Source: JAKAIY01 sp036258195 (GTDB taxonomy: Bacteria > Chloroflexota > Ktedonobacteria > Ktedonobacterales > JADMIN01). Taken from it: a stretch of 14,699 bases of DNA. The DNA lies in assembly GCA_036258195.1 (NCBI GenBank), contig DATAED010000484.1, positions 1 through 14,699 on the forward strand, written 5' to 3'. The notes below the pieces were generated by a model. The model was not told where the DNA came from. It saw only the letters and a list, made by a program, of their open reading frames with translations, and made no database searches. The translations under genes and the position numbers were made by a program. This document shows, piece after piece, positions 7,064-13,867 of the stretch (position 1 is its first letter; every line of letters begins with the position of its first letter).

Positions 7064-8377
7064 ATGCCGCAGCGACAAGGTAAGCACGAGCGCTCGCAAG
7101 AGCGCCCAGAGGTCGTCATCGTCGGCGCTGGTTTCGGTGGCCTAGCTGTCACCGAGCATCTGGCGCACCTTCCCGTTGCCATCACGCTGGTCGACCGCCA
7201 TGACTACCACACCTTCCATCCGCTTCTCTACCAGGTCGCGACTTCCCTCCTCAATGCCGAGGATGTCGGGCGGCCAGTGCGAGATATGTTCCATCATCAA
7301 GAGAACGTGACGTTCCGTCAGGCGACCGCGACTGGCGCAGACTGGGAAGCTCGCCACCTCCAGCTAGCCGAGGGTGATGCGCTACCCTTCGACTACCTCG
7401 TGCTGGCGGCTGGCTCTACGGCCAATTACTTTGGGATTCCCGGCGCGGCTGCATACGCCCTCCCGCTCTACACGCTGCCAGATGCTGTGCGGCTGCGCAA
7501 TCAGATCCTCGGGCGGTTCGAGGCCACCGATCGCGATCCCGCGCTGATCAATGACGGCGCTCTCACCTTTGTCGTCGTGGGCGGTGGGCCGACTGGAGTC
7601 GAGACGGCTGGCGCTCTGGTTGATCTGTTCCACCATGAGCTCCGCCGGGATTACGCTGACCTCGCAGTGAACCAGGCGCGGGTGGTGCTGGTACAGCGGG
7701 GCGATTCCCTCCTCCCCGGCTACACCGAGCATCTACGCGCCTATACGCGCAAGACCCTGGAAGAGCGCGGCGTAGAGGTGCGCCTCGGCAATGCGGTCAC
7801 AGAGGTGAGTGCGAGTGGCGTGCGGTTGCAGTCTGGCGAAGCGCTACGTACGCACACCACGATCTGGGCCGGGGGGCTGCACGTCGGCCCCCTCGCCGAC
7901 CAGCTCGGCTTGCCGCAGGGAGAGAAGGGCAGAATGATCGTCGGCTCTGACTTGAGCGTGGCGGGGCATCCTGACGTGTTTGTTGTCGGCGACCTCGCGC
8001 AGATGACGGACGGCGGGCAGATCCTCCCCCAGCTGGCGCAGCCGGCGATCCAGTCCGGCGCCCACGCCGCGCACCAGATTACTCGACGACTGATGGGGGA
8101 GTCGGGCCTGCCGTTCCACTACGTCAATCTGGGAACCATGGCTACCATTGGGCGTGGGACGGCTGTTTGCGCGTTTCCAACGGGCTTGACCCTCCAGGGT
8201 TCAGTCGCCTGGCTTGCCTGGCTCTCGGTTCACCTCGTGGAGCTGAGCGGCATGCGCAATCGCCTCGATGTGCTGGGAGACTGGGGCTGGAACCTGCTTA
8301 CCCACGAGCGCGCCGCTGACATCGTCATCGACCCTGCGGAGATCGCGGCGCGCGGCGAATCGCATGGGAAAGGGTGA
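7064..8377 (+). CDS. ndh: Type II NAD(P)H:quinone oxidoreductase (NDH-2 family)
   Basis: The product is 437 residues, normal for the family. These are non-proton-pumping membrane-surface flavoenzymes that oxidise NADH or NADPH and reduce quinone. The FAD Rossmann motif GAGFGG is at residues 21-26 and the second dinucleotide motif GGGPTGVE at 173-180. The second FAD contact, VFVVGDLAQ, is at about 305-313. The quinone-side motif LPQLAQPAIQSG spans 321-332, close to the family's AQxAxQxG. A hydrophobic/amphipathic C-terminal stretch, about 378-412, is the expected membrane anchor. At the end of the second Rossmann beta-strand, where NADH-specific members carry Glu, this protein has Gln211 (VVLVQRGDSLLP). 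The ATG at 7064 has GAGGAGG 7 bases upstream. The next gene, a cytochrome-molybdopterin fusion, starts 170 bases downstream and may share its transcript and quinone pool (inference). Confidence 0.92.
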   Translation: MPQRQGKHERSQERPEVVIVGAGFGGLAVTEHLAHLPVAITLVDRHDYHTFHPLLYQVATSLLNAEDVGRPVRDMFHHQENVTFRQATATGADWEARHLQLAEGDALPFDYLVLAAGSTANYFGIPGAAAYALPLYTLPDAVRLRNQILGRFEATDRDPALINDGALTFVVVGGGPTGVETAGALVDLFHHELRRDYADLAVNQARVVLVQRGDSLLPGYTEHLRAYTRKTLEERGVEVRLGNAVTEVSASGVRLQSGEALRTHTTIWAGGLHVGPLADQLGLPQGEKGRMIVGSDLSVAGHPDVFVVGDLAQMTDGGQILPQLAQPAIQSGAHAAHQITRRLMGESGLPFHYVNLGTMATIGRGTAVCAFPTGLTLQGSVAWLAWLSVHLVELSGMRNRLDVLGDWGWNLLTHERAADIVIDPAEIAARGESHGKG

Positions 8378-8480
8378 ACGCTATGCCTTGCCGCGACCTC
8401 GCCGCGCGTGGTGCGCTCCCACCTTCCGAGGTATGACGACAAGTTAGCTCATCATGCTCGACGAGTCCAGGGCAATTGCA

Positions 8481-8505
8481 GTAGAACCCCGCGTTACGGG
8501 TCTAC
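8481..8505 (+). promoter_or_regulatory. Leader hairpin ahead of the cytochrome-molybdopterin gene
   Basis: GTAG and ACCC (8481-8489, one bulged A) pair with GGGT and CTAC (8498-8505) around an 8-base loop, in the leader of the next gene. It is too small to be a molybdenum-cofactor riboswitch. Confidence 0.3.
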
Positions 8506-8511
8506 GCGCTA

Positions 8512-8523
8512 CTGGCGTGCCAG
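8512..8523. promoter_or_regulatory. Dyad CTGGC-GT-GCCAG next to the ribosome binding site
   Basis: A 12-base near-palindrome with 10 symmetric positions lies 9 bases before the AGGAGG at 8533-8538. It could be an operator or a small RNA structure; nothing else in the window repeats it. Confidence 0.25.
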
Positions 8524-8547
8524 GGAGGATCAAGGAGGGCTGTGTCC

Positions 8548-10065
8548 ATGTCGCTGTCACTCGTGATCGCGTCACTCGGTTTCCCGTTGTGGTTACGACT
8601 GACTCACTATATCAACGTGCTCTTCATCAGCCTCCTGATCCGCAGTGGCCTGCAAATAGCCGGAGCCCACCCGCGACTCTACTGGAACGACGGTTGTGAC
8701 CCTGACCGCGCCTGGCTGAATCTGGTCAGGACGAAAGTGCCTAAGGGTAGGCTGTACACCTCGATGGACGATGAAGTACCGGTCTCGATCTGGTTGGCGC
8801 TACCAGGCAAAGATAACCTGGGACTTGGGCGGCACTGGCACTTCTTCTCCGTGATTTTCTGGATTCTCAATGGCGTGATCTATGTTGCCTTGCTCTTGGT
8901 GACCGGCGATTGGAGTCGACTCATTCCTACCTCCTGGTCCATTTTTCCGGCTGCCTGGCATACTTTGCTGATGTATCTGTCATTGCACATCCCACCCAAG
9001 AGCGTCTTTACCCCCTATGATCCTCTCCAGCAATTGGGCTATGCCGCAGTGGTCTTTGTGCTGGCGCCGTTCATGTTGCTCACGGGAGCCGCTATGTCTC
9101 CGGCGATTGAGGCGATGTTTCCCTGGTATATCAAGCTCTTTGGTGGCAGGCAAGCCGCTCGCAGTCTCCATTTCCTGAGCTTGATCGCCTTTGTGCTCTT
9201 TACTGCGGCACATACTGTCCTCGTCCTGATCGTCTATTTCCCCGACAACATACGCAATATCGTATTTGGAACTGAGCAGGGCAGTGTCTGGGTGGCAACT
9301 GCCATCGGGGTGGCCGCAGTGCTGTTGGTCGTGGTGGTCTGGGCCTGGGCGTCCTGGCAAACGCTACACAATCCGCGCGGAATGCAGCACGCGCTCGGCG
9401 CGCTGGTCGATCCACTCCGACTGGCGCTGCTGCATCGGCTGAAATCGAGACAGGCGTACCAACCCTCCGCGATCTCACCCTATTTCTGGGTCAACGGCCG
9501 CCCGCCGGACACATCGGAGTACCAGGATCTTGTCCAGTCAGGGTTTGCGACCTGGAAGCTCTCCGTTGGCGGTCTGGTGGAACATGCTGTGGAGTTTTCC
9601 CTGGACGACTTACGGGCGCTTCCCAAGCACACCCAGATTACCAAGCACAACTGCATACAGGGCTGGTCGGGTGTGGCCGAGTGGGGGGGCGTCTGCGTGA
9701 CCGAGATCCTCAAGGTGTGTGAGCCGTCGCCACAGGCGAAATATCTGGTCTTCACATCGTTCCAACTTGGCAAACAGGCGGTCAAGCCAGAACTCACATC
9801 GGCGTTCCAGCGACCGTTCTATGAGGTCATTGACATGGAGTTGGCACGGCATCCACAGACGATTCTTGCTTACGAGATGAATGGGGAGCAGTTGCCCATC
9901 AACCACGGAGCCCCAGTCCGGCTGAGAGTCGAGACGCAACTTGGCTACAAAATGGTGAAATATCTGCGCTCGATCGAGCTGGTCGAGGATTACCGCCAAG
10001 TTGGCAGTGGGCAGGGGGGCTTCCGTGAGGATGAACAGTATTACGGTACCAGCGCTGAGATCTAG
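8548..10065 (+). CDS. Membrane cytochrome b561-like domain fused to a sulfite-oxidase-fold molybdopterin domain
   Basis: The 505-residue product joins two redox modules. Residues 1-270 hold about six membrane helices (roughly 15-38, 98-120, 131-149, 163-183, 205-230, 247-268) with helix-placed histidines His20, His96/98, His138, His208 and His222 as likely b-heme ligands. This resembles the cytochrome b561/Ni-hydrogenase b-type subunit family. Residues about 310-485 form an oxidoreductase molybdopterin-binding domain: NCIQGWSGVAEWGG places the molybdenum-ligand Cys369, and AYEMNGEQLPINHGAPVRL is the family's later signature. It should pass electrons between quinone and a small oxo-substrate, in either direction; the substrate is not predictable. 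No Tat signal is seen. The ATG at 8548 is 9 bases after AGGAGG; a GTG two codons earlier is too close. GC content is visibly lower than in the genes further right. A strong terminator follows. Confidence 0.88.
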   Translation: MSLSLVIASLGFPLWLRLTHYINVLFISLLIRSGLQIAGAHPRLYWNDGCDPDRAWLNLVRTKVPKGRLYTSMDDEVPVSIWLALPGKDNLGLGRHWHFFSVIFWILNGVIYVALLLVTGDWSRLIPTSWSIFPAAWHTLLMYLSLHIPPKSVFTPYDPLQQLGYAAVVFVLAPFMLLTGAAMSPAIEAMFPWYIKLFGGRQAARSLHFLSLIAFVLFTAAHTVLVLIVYFPDNIRNIVFGTEQGSVWVATAIGVAAVLLVVVVWAWASWQTLHNPRGMQHALGALVDPLRLALLHRLKSRQAYQPSAISPYFWVNGRPPDTSEYQDLVQSGFATWKLSVGGLVEHAVEFSLDDLRALPKHTQITKHNCIQGWSGVAEWGGVCVTEILKVCEPSPQAKYLVFTSFQLGKQAVKPELTSAFQRPFYEVIDMELARHPQTILAYEMNGEQLPINHGAPVRLRVETQLGYKMVKYLRSIELVEDYRQVGSGQGGFREDEQYYGTSAEI

Positions 10066-10089
10066 AGGAGCATAATGTTCTGGGTCAAA

Positions 10090-10134
10090 CGCCCCGGTTG
10101 CGCGTGAGGGAGATCACGCAGCCGGGGCGTTTTT
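10090..10134 (+). terminator. Strong intrinsic terminator, probably bidirectional
   Basis: An 8-bp GC stem, CGCCCCGG (10090-10097) with CCGGGGCG (10122-10129), carries an upper stem GCGTGA/TCACGC (10102-10107 with 10114-10119) and is followed by TTTTT (10130-10134). It ends the cytochrome-molybdopterin transcript 25 bases after its stop. On the minus strand the same stem is followed by TTT, so it probably also ends the convergent tRNA transcript. Confidence 0.88.
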
Positions 10135-10161
10135 GCTGACTATTTCTGGATTTGTAATGGG

Positions 10162-10234
10162 TGGGGCTGGGCGGACTCGAACCGCCGACCTCCGGTTTAG
10201 GAAACCGCTGCTCTATCCACTGAGCTACAGCCCC
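10162..10234 (-). tRNA. tRNA-Arg (anticodon CCU)
   Basis: The 73-base minus-strand sequence folds as a full cloverleaf. It has a perfect 7-bp acceptor stem (GGGGCTG/CAGCCCC), a D-stem GCTC/GAGC, an anticodon loop TTCCTAA giving CCU, a T-arm GGCGG-TTCGAGT-CCGCC and discriminator A73. It reads AGG arginine codons. CCA is not encoded. The top pair of the anticodon stem is G27 opposite G43, a mismatch; the other four pairs are standard. It has its own promoter upstream and shares a terminator with the facing gene. Confidence 0.96.
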
Positions 10235-10283
10235 GTCTGTGTATCGCCGCTCGCGGATTGCGGCTGCGGGCGACGTCTGCCAC

Positions 10284-10313
10284 AGTATACCCGACCGCCT
10301 GTCGCCTGCGCAA
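10284..10313 (-). promoter_or_regulatory. Promoter of the tRNA-Arg gene
   Basis: On the minus strand TTGCGC (10313-10308), an 18-base spacer and TATACT (10289-10284) stand about 50 bases before the mature tRNA 5' end. This implies a leader of roughly 40 bases to be removed by RNase P. Confidence 0.55.
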
Positions 10314-10390
10314 TCTTGCCGGAAGCGGACTGCGATGAGCGCAATGGGCCAGGATGGCCGTGGCGATGCGGCCGCCAGCGAGCGCAGTGG

Positions 10391-10396
10391 TATACT
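10391..10396 (+). promoter_or_regulatory. Possible -10 box for the FHA operon
   Basis: TATACT lies about 68 bases before the FHA start codon. The -35 position is GC-rich with no good match, so this is a weak call or an activator-dependent promoter. Confidence 0.35.
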
Positions 10397-10463
10397 CCTT
10401 CACGAGCCAGATCGACCCGCGATGAATCGTCTCACAGTCAGTGTTGGCGCTGGGGGGTAGGGG

Positions 10464-11801
10464 ATGGACACAGAGATGAATCAGACGCTGCTGACCTGTC
10501 CGATGTGCAAGCGCGACAATGAAGTCGGCACGCGCTTCTGCCGTGGTTGCGGGCGTCTGCTGGTCGAGCCAAATCTGGAGCTTGCGGAGGGTGAGCATGC
10601 GCCATTCTATGAAAGCCAGGGCAGTCTCCCGGTGGTGTCGGTGATGCCACCAACGGAGCCTGCGCAGCCTACCATCCCGATCAACGCCGCCCACGCGCGC
10701 CTCATCATCCGCCTGCTGCCGTCGCAGACGCCGGACGCTGCGGGCGGAGCGAGCGGCCAGGGCGCGCCGGAGCCGCGTGTCAGCGAGTATGCGCTGGACG
10801 GCCAGAATATCACCATCGGGCGCACACAGGGCTGCGACATCATCTTCGATGGCGACACCCTGACCTCGCGGCGTCACGCCATCCTGCGCTTCGACGCCAA
10901 TCACTACGTGCTGGCCGACCTGGGCAGCAGCAACGGCACCTTCGTCAACGATATCGAGATCACCACCCCCACCACGCTCAAGCATGGCGACCGCATCCTG
11001 ATTGGCGAGCATGAGCTGCTCTTCCTGCTGGATCAGGCGCGGCCTATTGTCCCTGCCGCCGCACAGCCTGACGCTCCGGCCAGGGAGCCGGCCAACGCCG
11101 CCCCCGTGACGGGTGTGCTGCGCGATGAGGCACCGAGCGCGCCAGCGGAGACCAGCGCCGCTGACATGGCGAGCGAAGACGCCACAGCCGAGTCCGACGC
11201 TGCCGAGTCCGACGCTGCCGAGTCCGACGCTGCCGAGCCTGGCTTTGGCGAGCCTGGCTTTGGCGAGCCTGGCTTTGGCGAGCCTGCGCGGGCGACGGCT
11301 GGCCCCGCGCCTGACCGCGCTACCGCCAAGTACGCCAGCGTCTCGCGCCTGTCGAGCGAGCTGGCCGCCTCGGCCTCGCGCATGGTCGCGCCCCAGCCAG
11401 ATGACGCCGACATGGCCGCCGTTCGCACGCGGCTGCTGGAAGCGAGCGAGGCGCTGGCCCGCCAGGCGACGCAGCAGGCGGCGCTGGCCGAACGCCGCCG
11501 CGCCGCGCTGGTGGAGACGCGCGAGCATGTCGCCGATCTGCTGGCCGACCTGCGCGGCGATGATACCGTGGCGAATTCGCCCGTGCAGCATCAGCAGCAG
11601 ATCGGGCTGATCGAGCTGGTGGACGCTGTCGCCGCCCATCCCAACGACCGCGAGCGAGTGTATACGCTGGCCCAGCGCGCCGACGAACTGGCGCGCGCGC
11701 TGCGGGCGGTGGCTCCCAGCGAGGGCCGCTGGAGCTACGAGCGCGCGCACACCGTGCGCAACCTCGAAGACATCCTCTATCGCCTGCGCAACCTACCCTA
11801 A
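10464..11801 (+). CDS. Zinc-ribbon and FHA-domain protein with low-complexity linker and helical C-terminus
   Basis: The product is 445 residues with no membrane segment. A short zinc ribbon is formed by Cys12, Cys15, Cys26 and Cys29 (CPMC...CRGC). A forkhead-associated domain at about residues 108-190 carries the phosphothreonine-binding signature: GR at 119-120, SRRH at 135-138 and GSSNGT at 154-159. The domain should dock a phosphorylated partner of a Ser/Thr kinase; no kinase gene is in this window. An Ala/Pro/Glu-rich linker follows, containing ESDAA three times and EPGFG three times, encoded by DNA tandem repeats. The C-terminal 120 residues are charged and helical, probably coiled coil. 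The ATG at 10464 follows a G-rich stretch rather than a clear ribosome binding site; a second ATG at 10476 is possible. It heads a likely operon with the two genes downstream. Confidence 0.9.
   Translation: MDTEMNQTLLTCPMCKRDNEVGTRFCRGCGRLLVEPNLELAEGEHAPFYESQGSLPVVSVMPPTEPAQPTIPINAAHARLIIRLLPSQTPDAAGGASGQGAPEPRVSEYALDGQNITIGRTQGCDIIFDGDTLTSRRHAILRFDANHYVLADLGSSNGTFVNDIEITTPTTLKHGDRILIGEHELLFLLDQARPIVPAAAQPDAPAREPANAAPVTGVLRDEAPSAPAETSAADMASEDATAESDAAESDAAESDAAEPGFGEPGFGEPGFGEPARATAGPAPDRATAKYASVSRLSSELAASASRMVAPQPDDADMAAVRTRLLEASEALARQATQQAALAERRRAALVETREHVADLLADLRGDDTVANSPVQHQQQIGLIELVDAVAAHPNDRERVYTLAQRADELARALRAVAPSEGRWSYERAHTVRNLEDILYRLRNLP
11187..11231 (+). repeat. 15-bp tandem repeat, three units (ESDAA array)
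   Basis: Three exact copies of GCCGAGTCCGACGCT stand head to tail inside the FHA gene. Being a multiple of three, copy changes keep the reading frame; the units encode the acidic ESDAA. Confidence 0.95.
11235..11279 (+). repeat. 15-bp tandem repeat, three units (EPGFG array)
   Basis: Three exact copies of GAGCCTGGCTTTGGC follow three bases after the first array, with a partial fourth unit (GAGCCT, 11280-11285). They encode EPGFG, a flexible linker-like unit. Confidence 0.95.
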
Positions 11802-11809
11802 TTGCCCTG

Positions 11810-11831
11810 GTCACGCGCGAGAGTGCGTGAC
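11810..11831 (+). other. Intercistronic hairpin with GNRA loop
   Basis: GTCACGCGC and GTGCGTGAC form a 9-bp stem (one G-U pair) capped by GAGA, 8 bases after the FHA stop codon and 23 before the next start. There is no T-run, so it is more likely an mRNA processing or stability element within the operon than a terminator. Confidence 0.45.
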
Positions 11832-11854
11832 GACTCGAAGACCCTGGAGAGCGC

Positions 11855-13387
11855 ATGACAACGGCGAATCTGGAGCATGAAGCGAATCAGGCCGATCTGG
11901 CGCAGCGCGAGACGCCAGCGCGCCGCCTGGACTACGATGTCGTGGTGATCGGCGCTGGACTGGGCGGCCTACTCTCCGCCGCGCAGTTCTTGCGGCGGGG
12001 GCGGCGTGTCGTCGTCGTCGAGCGGCTGGCGCACCCCGGCGGGCGCTTCACGGCAAAGCTGTTTCAGGGGGCGCAGGTCAGCACGGGCGCCGTGCATATG
12101 CTGCCCTTCGGCACGAATGGCGAGCTGGCGGCCATGCTGCGCGGGCTGGGTGTGCCGCACGCCATCCACGATTCGGAGGTCTTCGCCTCGTTCCATGTGC
12201 GCGGCAGGCAGATCGTGACCCGCTCGGTGTTGCAGCTCGCCAGCGTGCTCGGCGCGCGTCAATTCGCGCAGTTCGTCCAGCTTGGCTATGCCATGCTGCT
12301 GCGCGAGCCACGCCCCGACGAGCGCGAGCAGACCTATCGCCAGTGGCTCGATCAGCGCATCTCGCGCGCCGCCTCGCCCGAACTCTACGCCTACTTCGAG
12401 CGCGTCTGCCACTTCGCGCTGAGCGTCGATCTGGACGACGTGCTCTTTCCAGAGATCGTCGAGACGACCAGAAACATGTTCCGCTACGGCGCGCCGGGCA
12501 TCGTGGAGGGCGGCTGCGCGGCGCTGACGGGCGAGCTGGAGCGGCGCGTCACTTCCAGCGGCGGCGAGCTGCTGCTGGAGCACGAGACGCTGGCCCTCAT
12601 CCAGCAAGACGGCAGGGCGACGGGCGCGCTGGTGCGCGACAAGCGCAGCGGCGAGGTGACGCAGCTCTCCGCGCCCCTCATCATCAGCAACATCGGCCCC
12701 AATGCTACCGCGCGGCTGCTCGCCGACGACAGCGCGCACGCTGAGCCGCAGCAGCCCGATCTGTCGGCTGACGTGGCCACGCCAAAGCGCGAGGCCAGCG
12801 GGCTGAAGACGCATCTGCTGGCCGATGAATCGATCATCCCGCATCGCGGCATCATGTACTGCCTCGATACGCAGCGCATCGCGGGCATCGTGCAGCCGAG
12901 CAACAGCGATCGGCGGCTGGCCCCTCCGGGCAAGCACCTGCTCATCACCCACCAGTTGATGTACAGCGACGACGTGAACGTCGAGCGTGAGTCGGCGCGC
13001 GCCGATCTGCGCTACCTCTTCGGCGACGACTTCGGCGAGAAGGTGCGTATCCTGACGATGAGCCAGTATCGCGGCGAATGGCCCGTCAACCGCATGGCGC
13101 AAGGCTCCGATGTCTCGCCGCGCACGCGCCTGCCGGGGCTGTATCTGGTCGGCGACGCGGTCAAGCCCTCGGGCTATCTGATGGTCGAGGGCGTGGCGCA
13201 GAGCGTCAACGCGCTACTGGATACGCTCGATGGCTGGGACGCCGCCGACGCCGCACAGCCCGCCCGCCCGCCATCCGGTCTGCCCAACACGCCCGCCAAG
13301 CCATCCAAGCGGCGCGCGTTCCACTGGCTGGTGGCGCCGCCGCCACCCAATCCGGGCAGCCAGCGCGCCACTGATGGGCGACCATGA
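11855..13387 (+). CDS. FAD-dependent oxidoreductase, phytoene desaturase (CrtI)-like family
   Basis: The 510-residue product has the N-terminal FAD fold VVVIGAGLGG (GxGxxG at residues 33-38) with the acidic end of the next strand in VVVVERLAHPGGRF (52-65). It has a family-typical GGCAAL segment near 219-224 and the C-terminal FAD motif GLYLVGDAVKPSGYLMVEGVA (428-448). This is the layout of phytoene desaturases, carotenoid isomerases and related amine-oxidase-like flavoproteins. No other carotenoid gene lies in the window, so the substrate is open. Residues 462-510 are an Ala/Pro-rich tail with no family counterpart that I can name. GGAGA lies 4 bases before the ATG. The gene follows the FHA gene by 53 bases and overlaps the next gene by ATGA, indicating one operon and translational coupling to the rescue-factor-like gene. 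Confidence 0.88.
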   Translation: MTTANLEHEANQADLAQRETPARRLDYDVVVIGAGLGGLLSAAQFLRRGRRVVVVERLAHPGGRFTAKLFQGAQVSTGAVHMLPFGTNGELAAMLRGLGVPHAIHDSEVFASFHVRGRQIVTRSVLQLASVLGARQFAQFVQLGYAMLLREPRPDEREQTYRQWLDQRISRAASPELYAYFERVCHFALSVDLDDVLFPEIVETTRNMFRYGAPGIVEGGCAALTGELERRVTSSGGELLLEHETLALIQQDGRATGALVRDKRSGEVTQLSAPLIISNIGPNATARLLADDSAHAEPQQPDLSADVATPKREASGLKTHLLADESIIPHRGIMYCLDTQRIAGIVQPSNSDRRLAPPGKHLLITHQLMYSDDVNVERESARADLRYLFGDDFGEKVRILTMSQYRGEWPVNRMAQGSDVSPRTRLPGLYLVGDAVKPSGYLMVEGVAQSVNALLDTLDGWDAADAAQPARPPSGLPNTPAKPSKRRAFHWLVAPPPPNPGSQRATDGRP

Positions 13388-13752
13388 GCGATGCGCTGAG
13401 TGGCCCGCCGCCGCGCTGGCCGACCGACCGCGCCTCGCTGGAGCGCGATTCCGACATCGACTTCTTCATCGCCAGCGGCCCCGGCGGGCAGAATCGCAAC
13501 AAGGTGGAGACGGGCGTGCGGCTGACGCATCGGCCCAGTGGCATCGTGGTGACGGCCACCGAGCGCCGCTCGCAGCTCCAGAATCGCGAGGCGGCCTTCG
13601 AGCGCCTGGCCGCCCGGCTGGAGGAGGCGCAGCGCGTGGAGACGCCGCGCAAGCCGACGCGGCCCAGCGCCGCCAGCCGCGAGCGCCGCCTGGACGCCAA
13701 GCGCCGCGCCAGCGAGCGTAAGCGCCTGCGTGGCGCCTCACCCGAGGAGTGA
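13384..13752 (+). CDS. GGQ-motif peptidyl-tRNA hydrolase, release-factor-like ribosome rescue protein
   Basis: The 122-residue product is a lone catalytic domain of the class I release-factor type. ASGPGGQNRNKVETGVRLTH contains the Gly34-Gly35-Gln36 motif that enters the ribosomal peptidyl transferase centre and triggers hydrolysis of peptidyl-tRNA. The following SGIVV and QNREAAFERL segments and the basic, Arg/Lys-rich tail (about residues 86-117) resemble ArfB and the mitochondrial mtRF-R/C12orf65 group. These act on stalled ribosomes or on released large subunits rather than at normal stop codons. No stop-codon recognition domain is present. The start ATG overlaps the stop of the oxidoreductase gene (ATGA), so expression is probably coupled to it. 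Family membership is confident; which rescue substrate it uses is inferred only by resemblance. Confidence 0.88.
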   Translation: MSDALSGPPPRWPTDRASLERDSDIDFFIASGPGGQNRNKVETGVRLTHRPSGIVVTATERRSQLQNREAAFERLAARLEEAQRVETPRKPTRPSAASRERRLDAKRRASERKRLRGASPEE

Positions 13753-13782
13753 GCGGCCCTCGCCGCTGCTCTTTGCCCGGTG

Positions 13783-13804
13783 GACGAGAGAAACTCTGCT
13801 CGTC
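13783..13804 (+). other. Hairpin after the GGQ gene
   Basis: GACGAG and CTCGTC pair around an AGAAACTCTG loop about 30 bases past the stop codon. No T-run follows; it may mark the 3' end of the operon. Confidence 0.3.
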
Positions 13805-13867
13805 TGGCTTGCGCACCTGTAGCCACCAGCGCATCCACGGCGGTAGTGCTGATGAGGTGTAGGACGT

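Noticed and set aside
10133..10522. Plus-strand open frame containing GAGRTRTADLRFRKPLLYPL
   Set aside because: It is the antisense translation of the tRNA-Arg gene, a well-known spurious protein found at tRNA loci.
11187..11285. Short regular repeats as a CRISPR array
   Set aside because: Units of 15 bp are contiguous with no spacers and lie in frame inside a coding region.
10197..11750. 517-codon minus-strand open frame over the FHA gene and tRNA
   Set aside because: It arises from high GC on the opposite strand; its repetitive LAKAR/GSVGL segments are only the reverse reading of the 15-bp coding repeats, and it has no family resemblance.
11969..13102. 377-codon minus-strand open frame over the oxidoreductase gene
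   Set aside because: Antisense shadow of a gene with clear FAD motifs; no recognisable domain.
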